Below are positions 25,256-34,363 of a stretch of DNA of 64,000 bases, piece after piece. The notes below the pieces were generated by a model. It had not been told where the DNA came from, searched no databases, and was given only the letters and a program-made list of their open reading frames with translations. Origin of the DNA: Niveibacterium sp. SC-1 (GTDB lineage: Bacteria > Pseudomonadota > Gammaproteobacteria > Burkholderiales > Rhodocyclaceae); the NCBI RefSeq assembly GCF_038235435.1, contig NZ_CP151275.1, positions 3,038,001 to 3,102,000 of the forward strand, in the 5' to 3' direction. Both the position numbers and the translations under genes were made by a program. The first letter of the stretch is position 1, and every line of letters begins with the position of its first letter.

Positions 25256-26905
25256 TTAGGCGAAACCGAGCAGCTCGGCAGCGTGCGCGCGGGTCGTCTC
25301 GGTGATATCCACCCCGCCCAGCATGCGCGCGATCTCCTCGATGCGCGCCTCGCGGTCCAGCGTCTGGACCATTGAGCGGACGCTCCCACGCGACTCACCC
25401 TTGCTCACCTGCCATTGCCAGTCGGCCTGCGCGGCCACTTGCGGCAAATGCGTCACCACAAGGACCTGCCGCTCCACGCCCAGCGCCTTGAGATGACGCC
25501 CCACGATTTCTGCCACGCGACCGCCGATGCCGACATCGACTTCGTCGAACACCAAGGTCGGCGCCGACCCCGCGCGACTTGCGATGACCTGGATCGCCAG
25601 TCCGATTCGCGACAACTCGCCGCCGGAAGCCACTTTCGCCAACGCCCGCGGCGTCTGGTGCGCGTTGGCCGCGACGCGGAACTCGATGCTCTCCAGTCCA
25701 TGCGCCGAGGGCTCGGCGGTCTCGATATGCACTTCGAATTTGCCGCCGGCCATCGCGAGCGTCTGCATGGCGTCCGACACCGCCAGCCCGAGGCTCTTGG
25801 CAGCCTTCGTGCGCTGTCGGGAAAGCTCGCCTGCCCGCTCGCGGAAACGCGCTTGCGCCGTCGCCTCGTCGGCCCGCAAGGCCTCGATGTCCCCGGCACG
25901 CGCCACCTCACCCAGACGCAGCTCCCACGTCTGCTGCAGGGCCAGGATCTCTTCGGGCTGCACGCGATACTTGCGCGCGAACTGCGTCACCGCGCCGATG
26001 CGGCGCTCCGCCTCGGCCAGCGCGTCCGGGTCCTGTTCGATGCGATCGCAGTAGCGACGCAATCCGCTGGAAGCCTCTTCGAGCTGGATGCCGGCATTGA
26101 CCAGCAACTCGGCGAGCGGCGCAAGCTGGGCGTCGTAGCCCGCTAGTTCGGTCAGGCGCTGCCCGAGCCGCTCGACCTCTGCGGTCAGCGCGGGCTCATC
26201 ATCAAGCGCGGCCAGCGAGGCGCTTGCGCCTTCGATAAGGCTTGCCACATGCGCCAGACGCTGGTGGTCAGCGTTGGTCTGTTGCCAACCCTCGGCATCG
26301 AAAGCCAGGGTTCGCGCTTCGCCGAGTTGCCATTCGAGCATCTCGCGCTCGCGCAGCATGCTCTCGGACTGCTTTTCAGCGGCCTCGCGCTCCCGGACGA
26401 GTGCGGCCCAGCGCTTGTGCAAGTCGCCGACTTCGCGGACCAGGGCTTGTGCGCCCGCCTGGACATCCAGCAGCTCGCGCTGGGCGTCCGCCCGCAGCAA
26501 CGCGTGATGCGCGTGCTGGCCGTGGATGTCTGCCAGATGCTCGCCCAGGTCCTTGAGCTGGACGGCGGTCACGGGCGTGCCATTCACGTAGGCGCGTGAA
26601 CGACCACCCGCCTCAACCACCCGGCGCACCAGGAGCTCCTCGTCCTCAGGCAAGTCATTGGCGCGTAGCCATGCGGCCGCGACACCTTCTTGGTTGTAGG
26701 CGAAAACGCCGCTCACTTCGGCCCGCTCGCAACCTTGGCGCACCAAGGCGCTGTCGGCGCGATTGCCCAGCAAGAGCGACAGTGCGTCGAGAAGGATGGA
26801 CTTGCCGGCGCCCGTCTCCCCGGTCAGGGCACCAAAACCCGGAGCGAATTCCAGCTCCAGGCGATCGACGAGCACAAAATCGCGGATGGCGAGACGCTTG
26901 AGCAC
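25256..26905 (-). CDS. recN: DNA repair protein RecN
   Basis: 549-residue SMC-like ATPase involved in double-strand break repair. Walker A is GETGAGKSILLDALSLLLG (residues 29–47), a long coiled-coil arm occupies the middle (about 150–370), and the C-terminal half has the signature VASGGELSRIGLAIQ and the Walker B LVFDEVDVGIGG. The length is normal for the family. It follows nadK after 10 bases, so the two are co-transcribed. Confidence 0.97.
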   Translation of the reverse strand: MLKRLAIRDFVLVDRLELEFAPGFGALTGETGAGKSILLDALSLLLGNRADSALVRQGCERAEVSGVFAYNQEGVAAAWLRANDLPEDEELLVRRVVEAGGRSRAYVNGTPVTAVQLKDLGEHLADIHGQHAHHALLRADAQRELLDVQAGAQALVREVGDLHKRWAALVREREAAEKQSESMLREREMLEWQLGEARTLAFDAEGWQQTNADHQRLAHVASLIEGASASLAALDDEPALTAEVERLGQRLTELAGYDAQLAPLAELLVNAGIQLEEASSGLRRYCDRIEQDPDALAEAERRIGAVTQFARKYRVQPEEILALQQTWELRLGEVARAGDIEALRADEATAQARFRERAGELSRQRTKAAKSLGLAVSDAMQTLAMAGGKFEVHIETAEPSAHGLESIEFRVAANAHQTPRALAKVASGGELSRIGLAIQVIASRAGSAPTLVFDEVDVGIGGRVAEIVGRHLKALGVERQVLVVTHLPQVAAQADWQWQVSKGESRGSVRSMVQTLDREARIEEIARMLGGVDITETTRAHAAELLGFA

Positions 26906-26915
26906 TGCGACAACC

Positions 26916-27797
26916 TCAGGCGAGACGCGGAGTAGTGCTCCAATGGAGCTTCTCGCGCAGGATGGAGAAATAACTGTAGCCCGGCGGATGCAGAAGGCTC
27001 AGCGTGTGCGCCGAGCGCCGGATGCGCAGTCGGTCGCCGGCGTGGGCGTCGAAACGCTCCTGACCGTCGAAGTGCAGCTGGGCATCATGGCGCGGCGCAA
27101 TCACCAGTTCGACCTGGCACTGGTCGCTTACCGTCACCGGCCGATGGGTCAAGGCGTGCGGACAGAGCGGCACAAGCGCGATACCCGTGACGCCCGGGTG
27201 CAGGATGGGGCCATTGGCGGACATCGCGTAAGCGGTGGAACCCGTCGGCGTCGAGACGATGATGCCGTCCGAGCGCTGCGAATAGACGAACTCGCCATCC
27301 ACATGCAGTTCGAACTCAATCATGCGACCGCTCTCGCCCTTGCTCAGCACAACGTCGTTGAGCGCCATGGCACGGAACACGCACTCCCCACCACGCAGGA
27401 CTTCGGCCTCCAGCAACATCCGCTCTTCGCGCAGCGAACGCCCGGCGAGGATTTCCCCGATGCGTTCGAACATCGACTCCAGCGGGATATCCGTGAGGAA
27501 GCCCAGGCGGCCCAGGTTCACGCCCGCAAGCGGCACGCTCTGCGCGGCGAGCCGACGAGCGGCCGTCAGGAAACTGCCATCGCCACCCAGTACGACCGCC
27601 AGGTCGGCACGCGTCCCAATTTCTGCGAAATCGGCCAGCGGGAAGCTCACAATCCCGGTCGCGGTCGCGGTTTCACGCTCGATCAGAACATCCACGCCAG
27701 CGTCCTTCAGATGCAGCGCGAGCCGGCTCACGGCCTCCGCCACTTCGGGGCTCTGGTACTTGCCAATCAGGGCGATGCGCTGAATGCCTTTTTGCAT
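26916..27797 (-). CDS. nadK: NAD kinase NadK
   Basis: 293-residue enzyme that phosphorylates NAD to NADP. The GGDGS motif ([18 protein letters not shown], about residues 62–79), the second motif [14 protein letters not shown] and [16 protein letters not shown] (as TPTGSTAY here) are all present. The ATG at 27797 gives the usual N-terminus ([20 protein letters not shown]); a longer frame continues into the hrcA promoter and is unlikely. The nadK–recN pairing next to divergent hrcA is widespread in proteobacteria. Confidence 0.96.
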   Translation of the reverse strand: MQKGIQRIALIGKYQSPEVAEAVSRLALHLKDAGVDVLIERETATATGIVSFPLADFAEIGTRADLAVVLGGDGSFLTAARRLAAQSVPLAGVNLGRLGFLTDIPLESMFERIGEILAGRSLREERMLLEAEVLRGGECVFRAMALNDVVLSKGESGRMIEFELHVDGEFVYSQRSDGIIVSTPTGSTAYAMSANGPILHPGVTGIALVPLCPHALTHRPVTVSDQCQVELVIAPRHDAQLHFDGQERFDAHAGDRLRIRRSAHTLSLLHPPGYSYFSILREKLHWSTTPRLA

Positions 27798-27835
27798 GGG
27801 CGCGATTAAACCATAGGGAGCTTTGCGCCATGCCA

Positions 27836-27863
27836 TTGCAGCGCGCCACAATTTCCCTAGAAT
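27836..27863 (+). promoter_or_regulatory. Promoter of hrcA
   Basis: TTGCAG (27836–27841), a 16-bp spacer and TAGAAT (27858–27863). The expected transcription start, about seven bases further, falls within one or two bases of the ATG at 27872, which implies an almost leaderless mRNA. Confidence 0.5.
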
Positions 27864-27871
27864 CGGCAGAT

Positions 27872-28921
27872 ATGGAAGGACCGAAGGAACCGCCCTCTCT
27901 CGACCCGCGCGCGCAGATCCTGCTCAAGACGCTGATCGAACGCTACATCCACGAAGGCCAGCCGGTGGGCTCGCGCGCGCTGTCAAAGGCGCCGGGCCTG
28001 GAAGTTTCGCCCGCCACCATCCGCAACGTTATGGCGGACCTGGAGGAGGCCGGCTTCGTGGCGAGCCCGCACACCTCCGCGGGGCGCGTCCCCACGGCGC
28101 GCGGATACCGCTTCTTCGTGGATAGCCTGCTCACCGTCCTGCCGCTGGAGCACGCCCAGGTACGCGAACTGGAAAGCCGCTTCGTGCCGGACCAGCCCCA
28201 GCGCCTGATCAGCGCGGCCTCCAACCTGCTCTCGGGTCTGACACGCTTTGCCGGTGTGGTGGTCGCCCCCCGCAACGAGAAGTCCCGCATCCGTCAGATC
28301 GAATTCGTGGGGCTGTCCGAGAGGCGCGTGTTGCTCATCATCGTGACCTCTTCCGGTGACGTGCAGAACCGCATCCTTTTCACCGACCGCGCCTACAGTG
28401 CGGGCGAGCTGACACGGGCGACGAACTTCCTCAACGAGAATTTCGCCGGTCACGACTTTGACGAAATCCGCGTACGCGTCGCCGACGAGATGTCACGTCT
28501 GCGTGCCGACATGTCGGACCTCATGGCCGCCGCGATCGACGCCGGCGAAGCCGCCATGGCCGAAAAGGATTCGTCCGCCTACGTGATCAGCGGCGAGCGC
28601 AACCTGCTCGAGGTCGATGAACTGTCCTCCAACATGGACCGGCTGCGCGAGCTCTTCCGCCTGTTCGAGAACCGCACGGGCCTGCTGCAGTTACTGGACC
28701 TCTCGCGCAATGCGCAAGGCGTGCAGCTCTACATCGGCAATGAGACCGGCATCGCCTCGCTTGACGAGTGCACCGTGATCACCGCGCCCTACAAGGTCAA
28801 TGGCCAGGTCGTGGGTTCGGTGGGCGTGATCGGGCCGACCCGCATGGCGTACGAACGCGTCATTCCTATCGTCGATATCACCGCGCGGCTCCTGTCCAGC
28901 GCCCTGACCGCGGCCGAATAG
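27872..28921 (+). CDS. hrcA: Heat-inducible transcriptional repressor HrcA
   Basis: 349-residue repressor that binds CIRCE operators of chaperone genes and depends on GroEL for folding. The N-terminal winged helix includes [20 protein letters not shown] and [20 protein letters not shown], the family's DNA-binding signature. The C-terminus [19 protein letters not shown] is typical. I choose the ATG at 27872 ([19 protein letters not shown]) because the promoter overlaps the longer frame that begins at 27830. No CIRCE sequence was found upstream of hrcA, grpE, dnaK or dnaJ, so the targets (for example groESL) are probably elsewhere. Confidence 0.95.
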   Translation: MEGPKEPPSLDPRAQILLKTLIERYIHEGQPVGSRALSKAPGLEVSPATIRNVMADLEEAGFVASPHTSAGRVPTARGYRFFVDSLLTVLPLEHAQVRELESRFVPDQPQRLISAASNLLSGLTRFAGVVVAPRNEKSRIRQIEFVGLSERRVLLIIVTSSGDVQNRILFTDRAYSAGELTRATNFLNENFAGHDFDEIRVRVADEMSRLRADMSDLMAAAIDAGEAAMAEKDSSAYVISGERNLLEVDELSSNMDRLRELFRLFENRTGLLQLLDLSRNAQGVQLYIGNETGIASLDECTVITAPYKVNGQVVGSVGVIGPTRMAYERVIPIVDITARLLSSALTAAE

Positions 28922-28943
28922 ATCGGCCGTCACAAGCCGCCCC

Positions 28944-30005
28944 ATGCCTCCATTTCCGAAGCAAGCCCGTATCGGGATCCTGCTGGTCAACCTCGGCACG
29001 CCGGATGCGCCCGATCGCGGCGCGGTGCGTCGCTACCTCAAGCAGTTCCTCTCCGACCCACGGGTGGTCGAGATTCCGCGCGCCCTGTGGCTGCCCATCC
29101 TGTACGGCATCATCTTGAATACGCGGCCGGGCAAGTCGGCGGCGAAATACGCCTCGATCTGGACCGACGAGGGATCTCCGCTCGCGCTGTACACCGAGCG
29201 CCAGGCCAAGCTCCTGCGCGGCTATTTCGCCAAGGATGGACGGACAGATTTCGTGATCCGGCACGCGATGCGCTACGGCAAACCGGCGATCGGACATGAA
29301 CTGGATGCGCTCCAGACCGAAGGCTGCGAACGCATCCTCGTCGTGCCGCTGTACCCGCAATACGCTGGCAGCACCACGGCCTCGGTGATGGACGCCATCG
29401 CGGCCTGGACGCCCGGTGTGCGCAACCTGCCGGAGCTGCGCACGCTGCGCAGCTATCCGATTGAGGCCGGCTACGTTGGCGCGCTCGCCGAGCGAGTGCG
29501 GGAGCACTGGCGCAAGCACGGGCGCGCCGAGAAGCTATTGATGAGTTTTCACGGCGTGCCGCGCTTCACTGTCGAGCGCGGCGACCCTTACCAGGCGGAA
29601 TGCCTGGCCACGGCGGGGGCGCTGGCCGCGGCGCTCCGCCTGGAGACCGCGGACTACCTCGTCACCTTCCAGTCCCGCTTCGGGCGGGCCGAATGGCTGC
29701 AGCCCTATACCCAGCCGACTCTCGAAGCCCTGGCCAGGTCCGGCGTGCGCAGCGTCGACGTAATGTGCCCCGGCTTCGTCTCCGACTGCCTGGAGACCCT
29801 GGAAGAGATCACGATGGAGTGCAAGGCTGCGTATCTCGCCGAAGGCGGCCAGGAGTTCCGCTACATTCCCTGCCTGAACGACAGCCCCGCCTGGATCACG
29901 GCCCTGAAGACGCTTGTCACCCGCAGCACGGGCGACTGGCTGGCCGAGTCCGACGAGGCAGAGTCCGCCTCCGCCACCTTTCTGCAAGGAGTTCCGCAGC
30001 GATGA
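28944..30005 (+). CDS. hemH: Ferrochelatase HemH
   Basis: 353-residue enzyme that inserts iron into protoporphyrin IX, the last step of protoheme synthesis. It begins with the family stretch IGILLVNLGTPDAPDRGAVR and has the catalytic histidine in LLMSFHGVPRFTVERGDPY (about residue 198). QSRFGRAEWLQPYTQPTL (about 247–264) and VMCPGFVSDCLETLEEI are also diagnostic. It lies 22 bases after hrcA, so a shared transcript is likely. The stop overlaps the start of the next small membrane gene (ATGA). Confidence 0.97.
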   Translation: MPPFPKQARIGILLVNLGTPDAPDRGAVRRYLKQFLSDPRVVEIPRALWLPILYGIILNTRPGKSAAKYASIWTDEGSPLALYTERQAKLLRGYFAKDGRTDFVIRHAMRYGKPAIGHELDALQTEGCERILVVPLYPQYAGSTTASVMDAIAAWTPGVRNLPELRTLRSYPIEAGYVGALAERVREHWRKHGRAEKLLMSFHGVPRFTVERGDPYQAECLATAGALAAALRLETADYLVTFQSRFGRAEWLQPYTQPTLEALARSGVRSVDVMCPGFVSDCLETLEEITMECKAAYLAEGGQEFRYIPCLNDSPAWITALKTLVTRSTGDWLAESDEAESASATFLQGVPQR

Positions 30006-30346
30006 TTGCACGAATTCTGATCTGGGCGCTCAACACCGTCGCCGTCATGCTGGTGCCCGAGATCGTCACCAGCATTGAGGTCAAAAGCTGGGCGGCGGCA
30101 CTGGTCTTCGCCCTGCTGCTTGGCTTCGTCAACGCCTTCATCAAGCCGGCCCTGCTACTGGTCACCCTGCCCGCCACCGTGCTGACCCTCGGCCTCTTCG
30201 CCCTGGTCATCAACGCACTGGCCTTCTGGGCCGTGTCGGGCCTGGTCGGCGGCATGGTCGTGCCGACCTTCTGGGCCGCGTTCTTCGGCGCCCTTCTCTA
30301 CAGCATTCTGTCGACGCTTATCAATCTGGCCGTCGGCCGCGACTGA
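30002..30346 (+). CDS. Phage-holin-family-4 / YvlD-like small membrane protein
   Basis: 114-residue, very hydrophobic protein with four predicted transmembrane segments (about residues 4–20, 30–48, 52–75 and 86–109). The pattern LLLGFVNAFIKPALLLVTLP (residues about 39–58), with N-A-x-x-K-P, is characteristic of the YvlD/PF04020 family, often labelled phage holin family although most members are chromosomal. Function is unknown. The ATG overlaps the hemH stop, and a strong terminator follows, so it ends the hrcA–hemH transcript. Confidence 0.85.
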   Translation: MIARILIWALNTVAVMLVPEIVTSIEVKSWAAALVFALLLGFVNAFIKPALLLVTLPATVLTLGLFALVINALAFWAVSGLVGGMVVPTFWAAFFGALLYSILSTLINLAVGRD

Positions 30347-30382
30347 GCTTCGCGTTCGCCCGAAAGGGCATCCGGAAACGAA

Positions 30383-30409
30383 AAGGCCAGCCCGGGAGGG
30401 GCTGGCCTT
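30383..30409. terminator. Bidirectional terminator
   Basis: Perfect 11-bp stem AAGGCCAGCCC / GGGCTGGCCTT with a 5-base loop; T-rich TTCTTC on the plus side and TTTTCG on the minus side. It sits between convergent genes. Confidence 0.8.
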
Positions 30410-30427
30410 CTTCATCGAGAGCCCTGA

Positions 30428-30952
30428 TCAGGCCGAGCGTCGTGCGCCTTCGCTCGCTGCCCTGCGACGCGCGGGCTTGCGGCGCACAGCGCCGGGATCA
30501 AACTCCCCGTCGAGCCGCTTGAGCGCGTCCTTACGCGCTTTCAGGGCAGCCTTGAACGCACCGTCCTCGCCGTACTTTTTGACCGAGAACTTCACCCGCT
30601 TGCGGCGGCCATCGGGCAGCGGCCAGGACGCCACCCAGAACCAGCGCTGCTTTTCCTCGGGCATGTCGCGGGTCTCCGAGGCGCAGTAGCGGCACACGCC
30701 CACGACCCCGGAACGGTTGTTCTTCTTGACGATGCTGGAATATTCCCGCATCGAGAAGGGCGGGTGCTTGGTGATGACTTCGTCGCGATATTCCTTGGCG
30801 GCATTGAAGGACTTCGTCTTCCCGCCGTGGATACCGTCACTGAAGTGCTTGCGGTAGATCACACCGCGACGCTGGACAGTCACAAGCCAGCCGTGGGTTC
30901 GACTGACTTCGTTGTCCACCCTGCTGATCCCATAGACGCTGCTTCTGGCCAC
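30428..30952 (-). CDS. Standalone AP2-like DNA-binding protein (tandem AP2 folds)
   Basis: 174-residue basic protein with a GTG start preceded by GGAGG six bases upstream. Two AP2/ERF-like segments can be traced: residues about 5–58 (YGISRVDNEVSRTHGWLVTV, then a helix in FNAAKEYRDEVI) and about 79–142 (NRSGVVGVCRYC, then WFWVASWPLPDGRRKRVKFS and a helix AFKAALKARKDAL). Both have the three-strand-plus-helix pattern of AP2. The Arg/Ala-rich tail is probably disordered. AP2 folds in bacteria mostly accompany homing HNH nucleases, but no nuclease motif is seen here. No operon partner; the DNA target is unknown. I am fairly confident of the fold and not of the function. Confidence 0.7.
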   Translation of the reverse strand: MARSSVYGISRVDNEVSRTHGWLVTVQRRGVIYRKHFSDGIHGGKTKSFNAAKEYRDEVITKHPPFSMREYSSIVKKNNRSGVVGVCRYCASETRDMPEEKQRWFWVASWPLPDGRRKRVKFSVKKYGEDGAFKAALKARKDALKRLDGEFDPGAVRRKPARRRAASEGARRSA

Positions 30953-31163
30953 GGCATCCTCCGTTGGAAATACTTGGTTGGCGGCGGCGATACCCGGGTT
31001 TTCGGCGGCTTGACAGAAAACTTTAGTGCGTGCACCGGCGATATATTTGCTGCCAAGGCGGGCGTCGTCACCCTATCCGGATTTCAGGTTGCGGCACGCG
31101 TGGCCGTAGGAGGTCAGACAAGATCGCCCCCGACGATGGCGACTGCGCAAAACGGACACGACC

Positions 31164-32261
31164 ATGAAGATTGCAAGCTCGGAAATCGCGCTCGGCGCGA
31201 GGAGTGAACGCGCCAGCAGTGAGACGTCCAGCGTCAATCTGCGCGCCTGGCAAACCCGGGAGGATGGCTCGCAGCAGGAAATCCGGATGTCGCTGACCGA
31301 TGCCGACGCATCGGCCCAGGTGTCGATATCGCAGGCGGCGTTCCGGGCGCTGAGTGCCAATCAGGACGTGCAGGCCGGCAAGCCGGAGGCCACGCAACCC
31401 GCAACGTCCAGCAGCAACTTGAGCGATCTGGACGCTGACCTGCCGACGCCTCTGCAACTCCTGCGCGGGCTGATCGAAGCGCTGACCGGCCGGCCAATGA
31501 ACATCTTCACCGGGAAGCTGGAAGACACACCGGCGCCCGAAGGCGCGACCGAGGCCAAACCGCAGGCGCAGGACACGCCGCCCGCCCAGCAAGGCTGGGG
31601 CATCCGCTTCGAGGCCCGGCATGTGGTCGAACGGACCGAGAGCACGCAATTCTCGGCCAAGGGCCGCGTGACACTGGCGGACGGCCGCCAGATCCAGTTT
31701 GCACTTGACCTGAGCATGACCCGCACCCAGCGCGAGGAAAGCAGCGTCGTCATGACGGCCGGCGACGCGGTGAAGCGGCAAGATCCCCTCATTCTCAATC
31801 TCACCGGCGGCGCGGCACGGGTGGATGGCTCCCAGATCGCCTTCCGACTGACCGGCCGCCAGCCGGGCGAAACTCTGCCTGTCCTCCAGGGCGCGGCCTA
31901 CCTCGCGTTCGATCGCGATGGCAACGGCAAGATCGACGACGGCAGCGAGCTCTTCGGCCCTCAGACGAACGACGGTTTCGGCGAACTGGCGAAGCTGGAT
32001 GAAGACGGCAACAGCTTGATTGACGAGAACGACCCCGCCTTCTCGAAACTACTGCTATGGCAACCGACTGCCTCGGGCTCCAGCAGTCTCACCCGACTTG
32101 CGGACGCGGGCGTCGGCGCGCTGTCGTTGCAGAACACCGCAACCCCGTTCAGCCTGCGAACCGCGGGCAATCAGGAACTGGGGCAGATCCGCAACAGCGG
32201 TGTGTTCCTGCGGGAGGACGGCAGCGCCGGCGCGCTACAACAGATCGATGTGAACGCTTGA
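31164..32261 (+). CDS. EF-hand calcium-binding hypothetical protein
   Basis: 365-residue protein of unknown role without a signal peptide. The N-terminal half is Ser/Thr/Ala/Gln-rich and low in predicted structure; a beta-rich region spans about residues 145–245 (FEARHVVERTESTQFSAKGR). Two calcium-binding loops follow: FDRDGNGKIDDGSELFGP (about 249–266) and LDEDGNSLIDENDPAF (about 278–293), with acidic residues at the expected positions. The architecture resembles widespread uncharacterised proteobacterial proteins with a VCBS/hemolysin-type EF-hand block. The gap of about 210 bases upstream shows no convincing promoter. It ends 15 bases before the convergent kinase gene. Confidence 0.7.
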   Translation: MKIASSEIALGARSERASSETSSVNLRAWQTREDGSQQEIRMSLTDADASAQVSISQAAFRALSANQDVQAGKPEATQPATSSSNLSDLDADLPTPLQLLRGLIEALTGRPMNIFTGKLEDTPAPEGATEAKPQAQDTPPAQQGWGIRFEARHVVERTESTQFSAKGRVTLADGRQIQFALDLSMTRTQREESSVVMTAGDAVKRQDPLILNLTGGAARVDGSQIAFRLTGRQPGETLPVLQGAAYLAFDRDGNGKIDDGSELFGPQTNDGFGELAKLDEDGNSLIDENDPAFSKLLLWQPTASGSSSLTRLADAGVGALSLQNTATPFSLRTAGNQELGQIRNSGVFLREDGSAGALQQIDVNA

Positions 32262-32276
32262 GCGGCGTCCACCCGC

Positions 32277-33641
32277 TCAGCTATCGAGCAGCTGCAGCTC
32301 GAAGCCGATCTGGGTGGCGTCCTGCGGCGCAGCCGAGATATCGCCACCGGCCGCCAGCGCGCGCTGGGCGGCGGCCAGGCGCCTCACCGAGATGCCGATC
32401 AGGCGCGTACGGAAATGCTCGAAGCACTCCTCCGAAGCAAGCACGAGTGCCGCCGGATTCACCTCCAGGTAGCTCACGGGGGTCAGTGTAGAGACGGCGG
32501 CGATCTGGCGCTTTTCCTGTTCATCGAGGAAGGCGCTCTCGCCGAAAACCTCGCCAGGCCCCAACTCGCCGACCTTGCGGCCGGCAACCGAGATCTCCAC
32601 CCGACCTTCGGTCAGGATGCCAAAGCGCGAGTCGGAACTCCCTTCCTTGATCAGCGAAGTATTGGCGTCCACTTGCCGCCACTTCGAGATACGCAGGGTC
32701 TCCCAGACTTCGACATCATCGAATTCGGTGAAGAACGGCAGGCGCCGCATCTGGCCCCAGTGCGAGTTGTCCTGCTCGATGTCGCGCTCATCCACGATCT
32801 TGTAGCGGACCGCGGACAGATCCTTGGCGAACTCGGCGCCATTCTTGTAGCGCGAGTAAAGGTCCTTCTCCAGTGCCTTGCGGATGATCGGGTCCATCTG
32901 CTCCGGCACTTCCGGATTCAGACCGCAGGCCGAAGGCGGATCGGCGTTGATGATCTTGTAGACCAGCTGCGCCGGGTTGCGCGCGCGGAAGGGCAGACGG
33001 CCGGTCAGGAGGTGGAAGAGCACCACGCCGAGCGAGTAGAGGTCGGTCTTCTGGTTGAGCGGATAGGACTTGATCTGCTCCGGGCTCATGTAGGCCGGCG
33101 AGCCCACGCCCATGATGAAGGTGGAATCGGCATCGCTCTGCTTCTTCACGTTCATCGCCAGACCGAAGTCGGTGATCTTCACGTTCTCCTGGTCATCCAC
33201 CAGGATGTTCGCCGGCTTGATGTCGCGGTGGACGATGCCGTTCTTGAAGGCGTGGTCCAGGGCCATGCAGCACTTGAAGACAATGCTGACTACGCGATGC
33301 ACCGGCATCAACTTGTCGAAGGCGCAGTAGCGTTCCAGCGACTGGCCGTCGAAATACTCCATCACCACGTAGGCCTGGTCTTCTTCGATGACCGTTTCGT
33401 GGATGCGGATGATGTTCGGGTGATTCAGGCGCTCGGCGACCGACTGCTCGGCGCGCAGTAGCTTGAGAAGCCGCCGGTTCCACTTCGCCTCGTCCTTCAC
33501 CTTGTCGCGGAAGGAGATGTGCTTGAGGGCGATGGGTTCGGGATAGAACGGGTTTTCGGCCAGATAGACGATCGCGGTAGCGCCCCGTCCGATCTCGCGA
33601 ATGATCTTGTATTTCCCGATTCTCTCAGGCTGTGCAGCCAT
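32277..33641 (-). CDS. Serine/threonine protein kinase with C-terminal cyclic-nucleotide-binding fold
   Basis: 454-residue cytoplasmic Hanks-type kinase. The kinase domain (about residues 11–275) has the glycine loop IGRGATAIVYLAE, the ATP lysine K40, HRDIKPANILVDD (catalytic Asp140), DFG at 158–160 and SPEQ in place of APE. A cyclic-nucleotide-binding fold follows (about 320–425) with GELGPGEVFGESAFLDEQ and KRQIAAV. The Glu and Arg of the phosphate cassette are present, but the residue after Arg is Gln, so ligand binding is uncertain. The ATG at 33641 has GGAGGG upstream. It is divergent from grpE, across a 125-base gap that also holds the heat-shock promoter. Confidence 0.92.
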   Translation of the reverse strand: MAAQPERIGKYKIIREIGRGATAIVYLAENPFYPEPIALKHISFRDKVKDEAKWNRRLLKLLRAEQSVAERLNHPNIIRIHETVIEEDQAYVVMEYFDGQSLERYCAFDKLMPVHRVVSIVFKCCMALDHAFKNGIVHRDIKPANILVDDQENVKITDFGLAMNVKKQSDADSTFIMGVGSPAYMSPEQIKSYPLNQKTDLYSLGVVLFHLLTGRLPFRARNPAQLVYKIINADPPSACGLNPEVPEQMDPIIRKALEKDLYSRYKNGAEFAKDLSAVRYKIVDERDIEQDNSHWGQMRRLPFFTEFDDVEVWETLRISKWRQVDANTSLIKEGSSDSRFGILTEGRVEISVAGRKVGELGPGEVFGESAFLDEQEKRQIAAVSTLTPVSYLEVNPAALVLASEECFEHFRTRLIGISVRRLAAAQRALAAGGDISAAPQDATQIGFELQLLDS

Positions 33642-33704
33642 GCGCCCTCCATTGGTCCAACAAGTGTATCGCCTGTCAGACGCGCGAAAAAGTGCGTGGC
33701 CGCT

Positions 33705-33731
33705 CTTGAAATCGGCTTTTCTGCCCCAAAT
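33705..33731 (+). promoter_or_regulatory. Sigma-32 (RpoH) promoter of grpE
   Basis: CTTGAA (33705–33710), a 13-bp spacer and CCCCAAAT (33724–33731), very close to the heat-shock consensus CTTGAA–CCCCATNT. It lies 35 bases before the grpE ATG. Confidence 0.85.
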
Positions 33732-33766
33732 AGCTGTGCTGGTCGCAATAAGGGAGTTCACACACC

Positions 33767-34345
33767 ATGCAGGACCCGACTCAGGACAAGCCTCTGGAAC
33801 CCGAGCTGGAATTGACGCTGGACGCCGGCGTCGCACCGGCTGCTGGCGAATCCGAAGCCCCGGCGGATGGCGCTGTCGACGTCGTTCCGGGCCTCACGGC
33901 GCAGCTGCGCCTGGCCGAGCAGACGGCAGCCGAACACCATGACGCCTGGCTGCGAGCCAAGGCAGAAACCGAGAATGTACGCCGCCGCGCCGCGGAAGAC
34001 GTCATCAAGGCCGGCAAGTTCGCGATCGAAAGGTTCGCCACGGAACTGCTGGTGGTCAAGGACAGCCTGGAACAGTCCCTGTCCATCGAAAACCCCAGCC
34101 TGGAAAGTATCCGCGAAGGCGTGGAACTCACCCTGCGTAACCTCGTCCGCGCCTTCGAGAAGGGCAACGTGCAGGAAATCGACCCGACCGGTCAGAAATT
34201 TGATCCGCACCAGCATCAGGCGATGAGCATGGTGCCTTCGGAGCAGCCAGCCAATACGGTGATCCAGGTCTTCCAGAAGGGCTACGCCCTCGAAGGCCGC
34301 GTCATCCGCCCGGCGCTGGTGGCGGTCTCCAGCGGTCAGGGCTGA
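33767..34345 (+). CDS. grpE: Nucleotide exchange factor GrpE
   Basis: 192-residue co-chaperone that releases ADP from DnaK. An acidic low-complexity N-terminus (about 45 residues) precedes the long coiled-coil ([20 protein letters not shown] and onward). The C-terminal beta domain has [20 protein letters not shown] and [20 protein letters not shown], the signature that contacts DnaK. The start has GGGAG about 11 bases upstream. It is transcribed from a heat-shock promoter and is followed by dnaK after its own such promoter. Confidence 0.96.
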   Translation: MQDPTQDKPLEPELELTLDAGVAPAAGESEAPADGAVDVVPGLTAQLRLAEQTAAEHHDAWLRAKAETENVRRRAAEDVIKAGKFAIERFATELLVVKDSLEQSLSIENPSLESIREGVELTLRNLVRAFEKGNVQEIDPTGQKFDPHQHQAMSMVPSEQPANTVIQVFQKGYALEGRVIRPALVAVSSGQG

Positions 34346-34363
34346 GGCTGATCTCTTCCGGCT

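Noticed and set aside
30002..30346. Holin annotation as evidence of a prophage
   Set aside because: No other phage gene is near; the protein fits the chromosomal YvlD-like family and is coupled to hemH.
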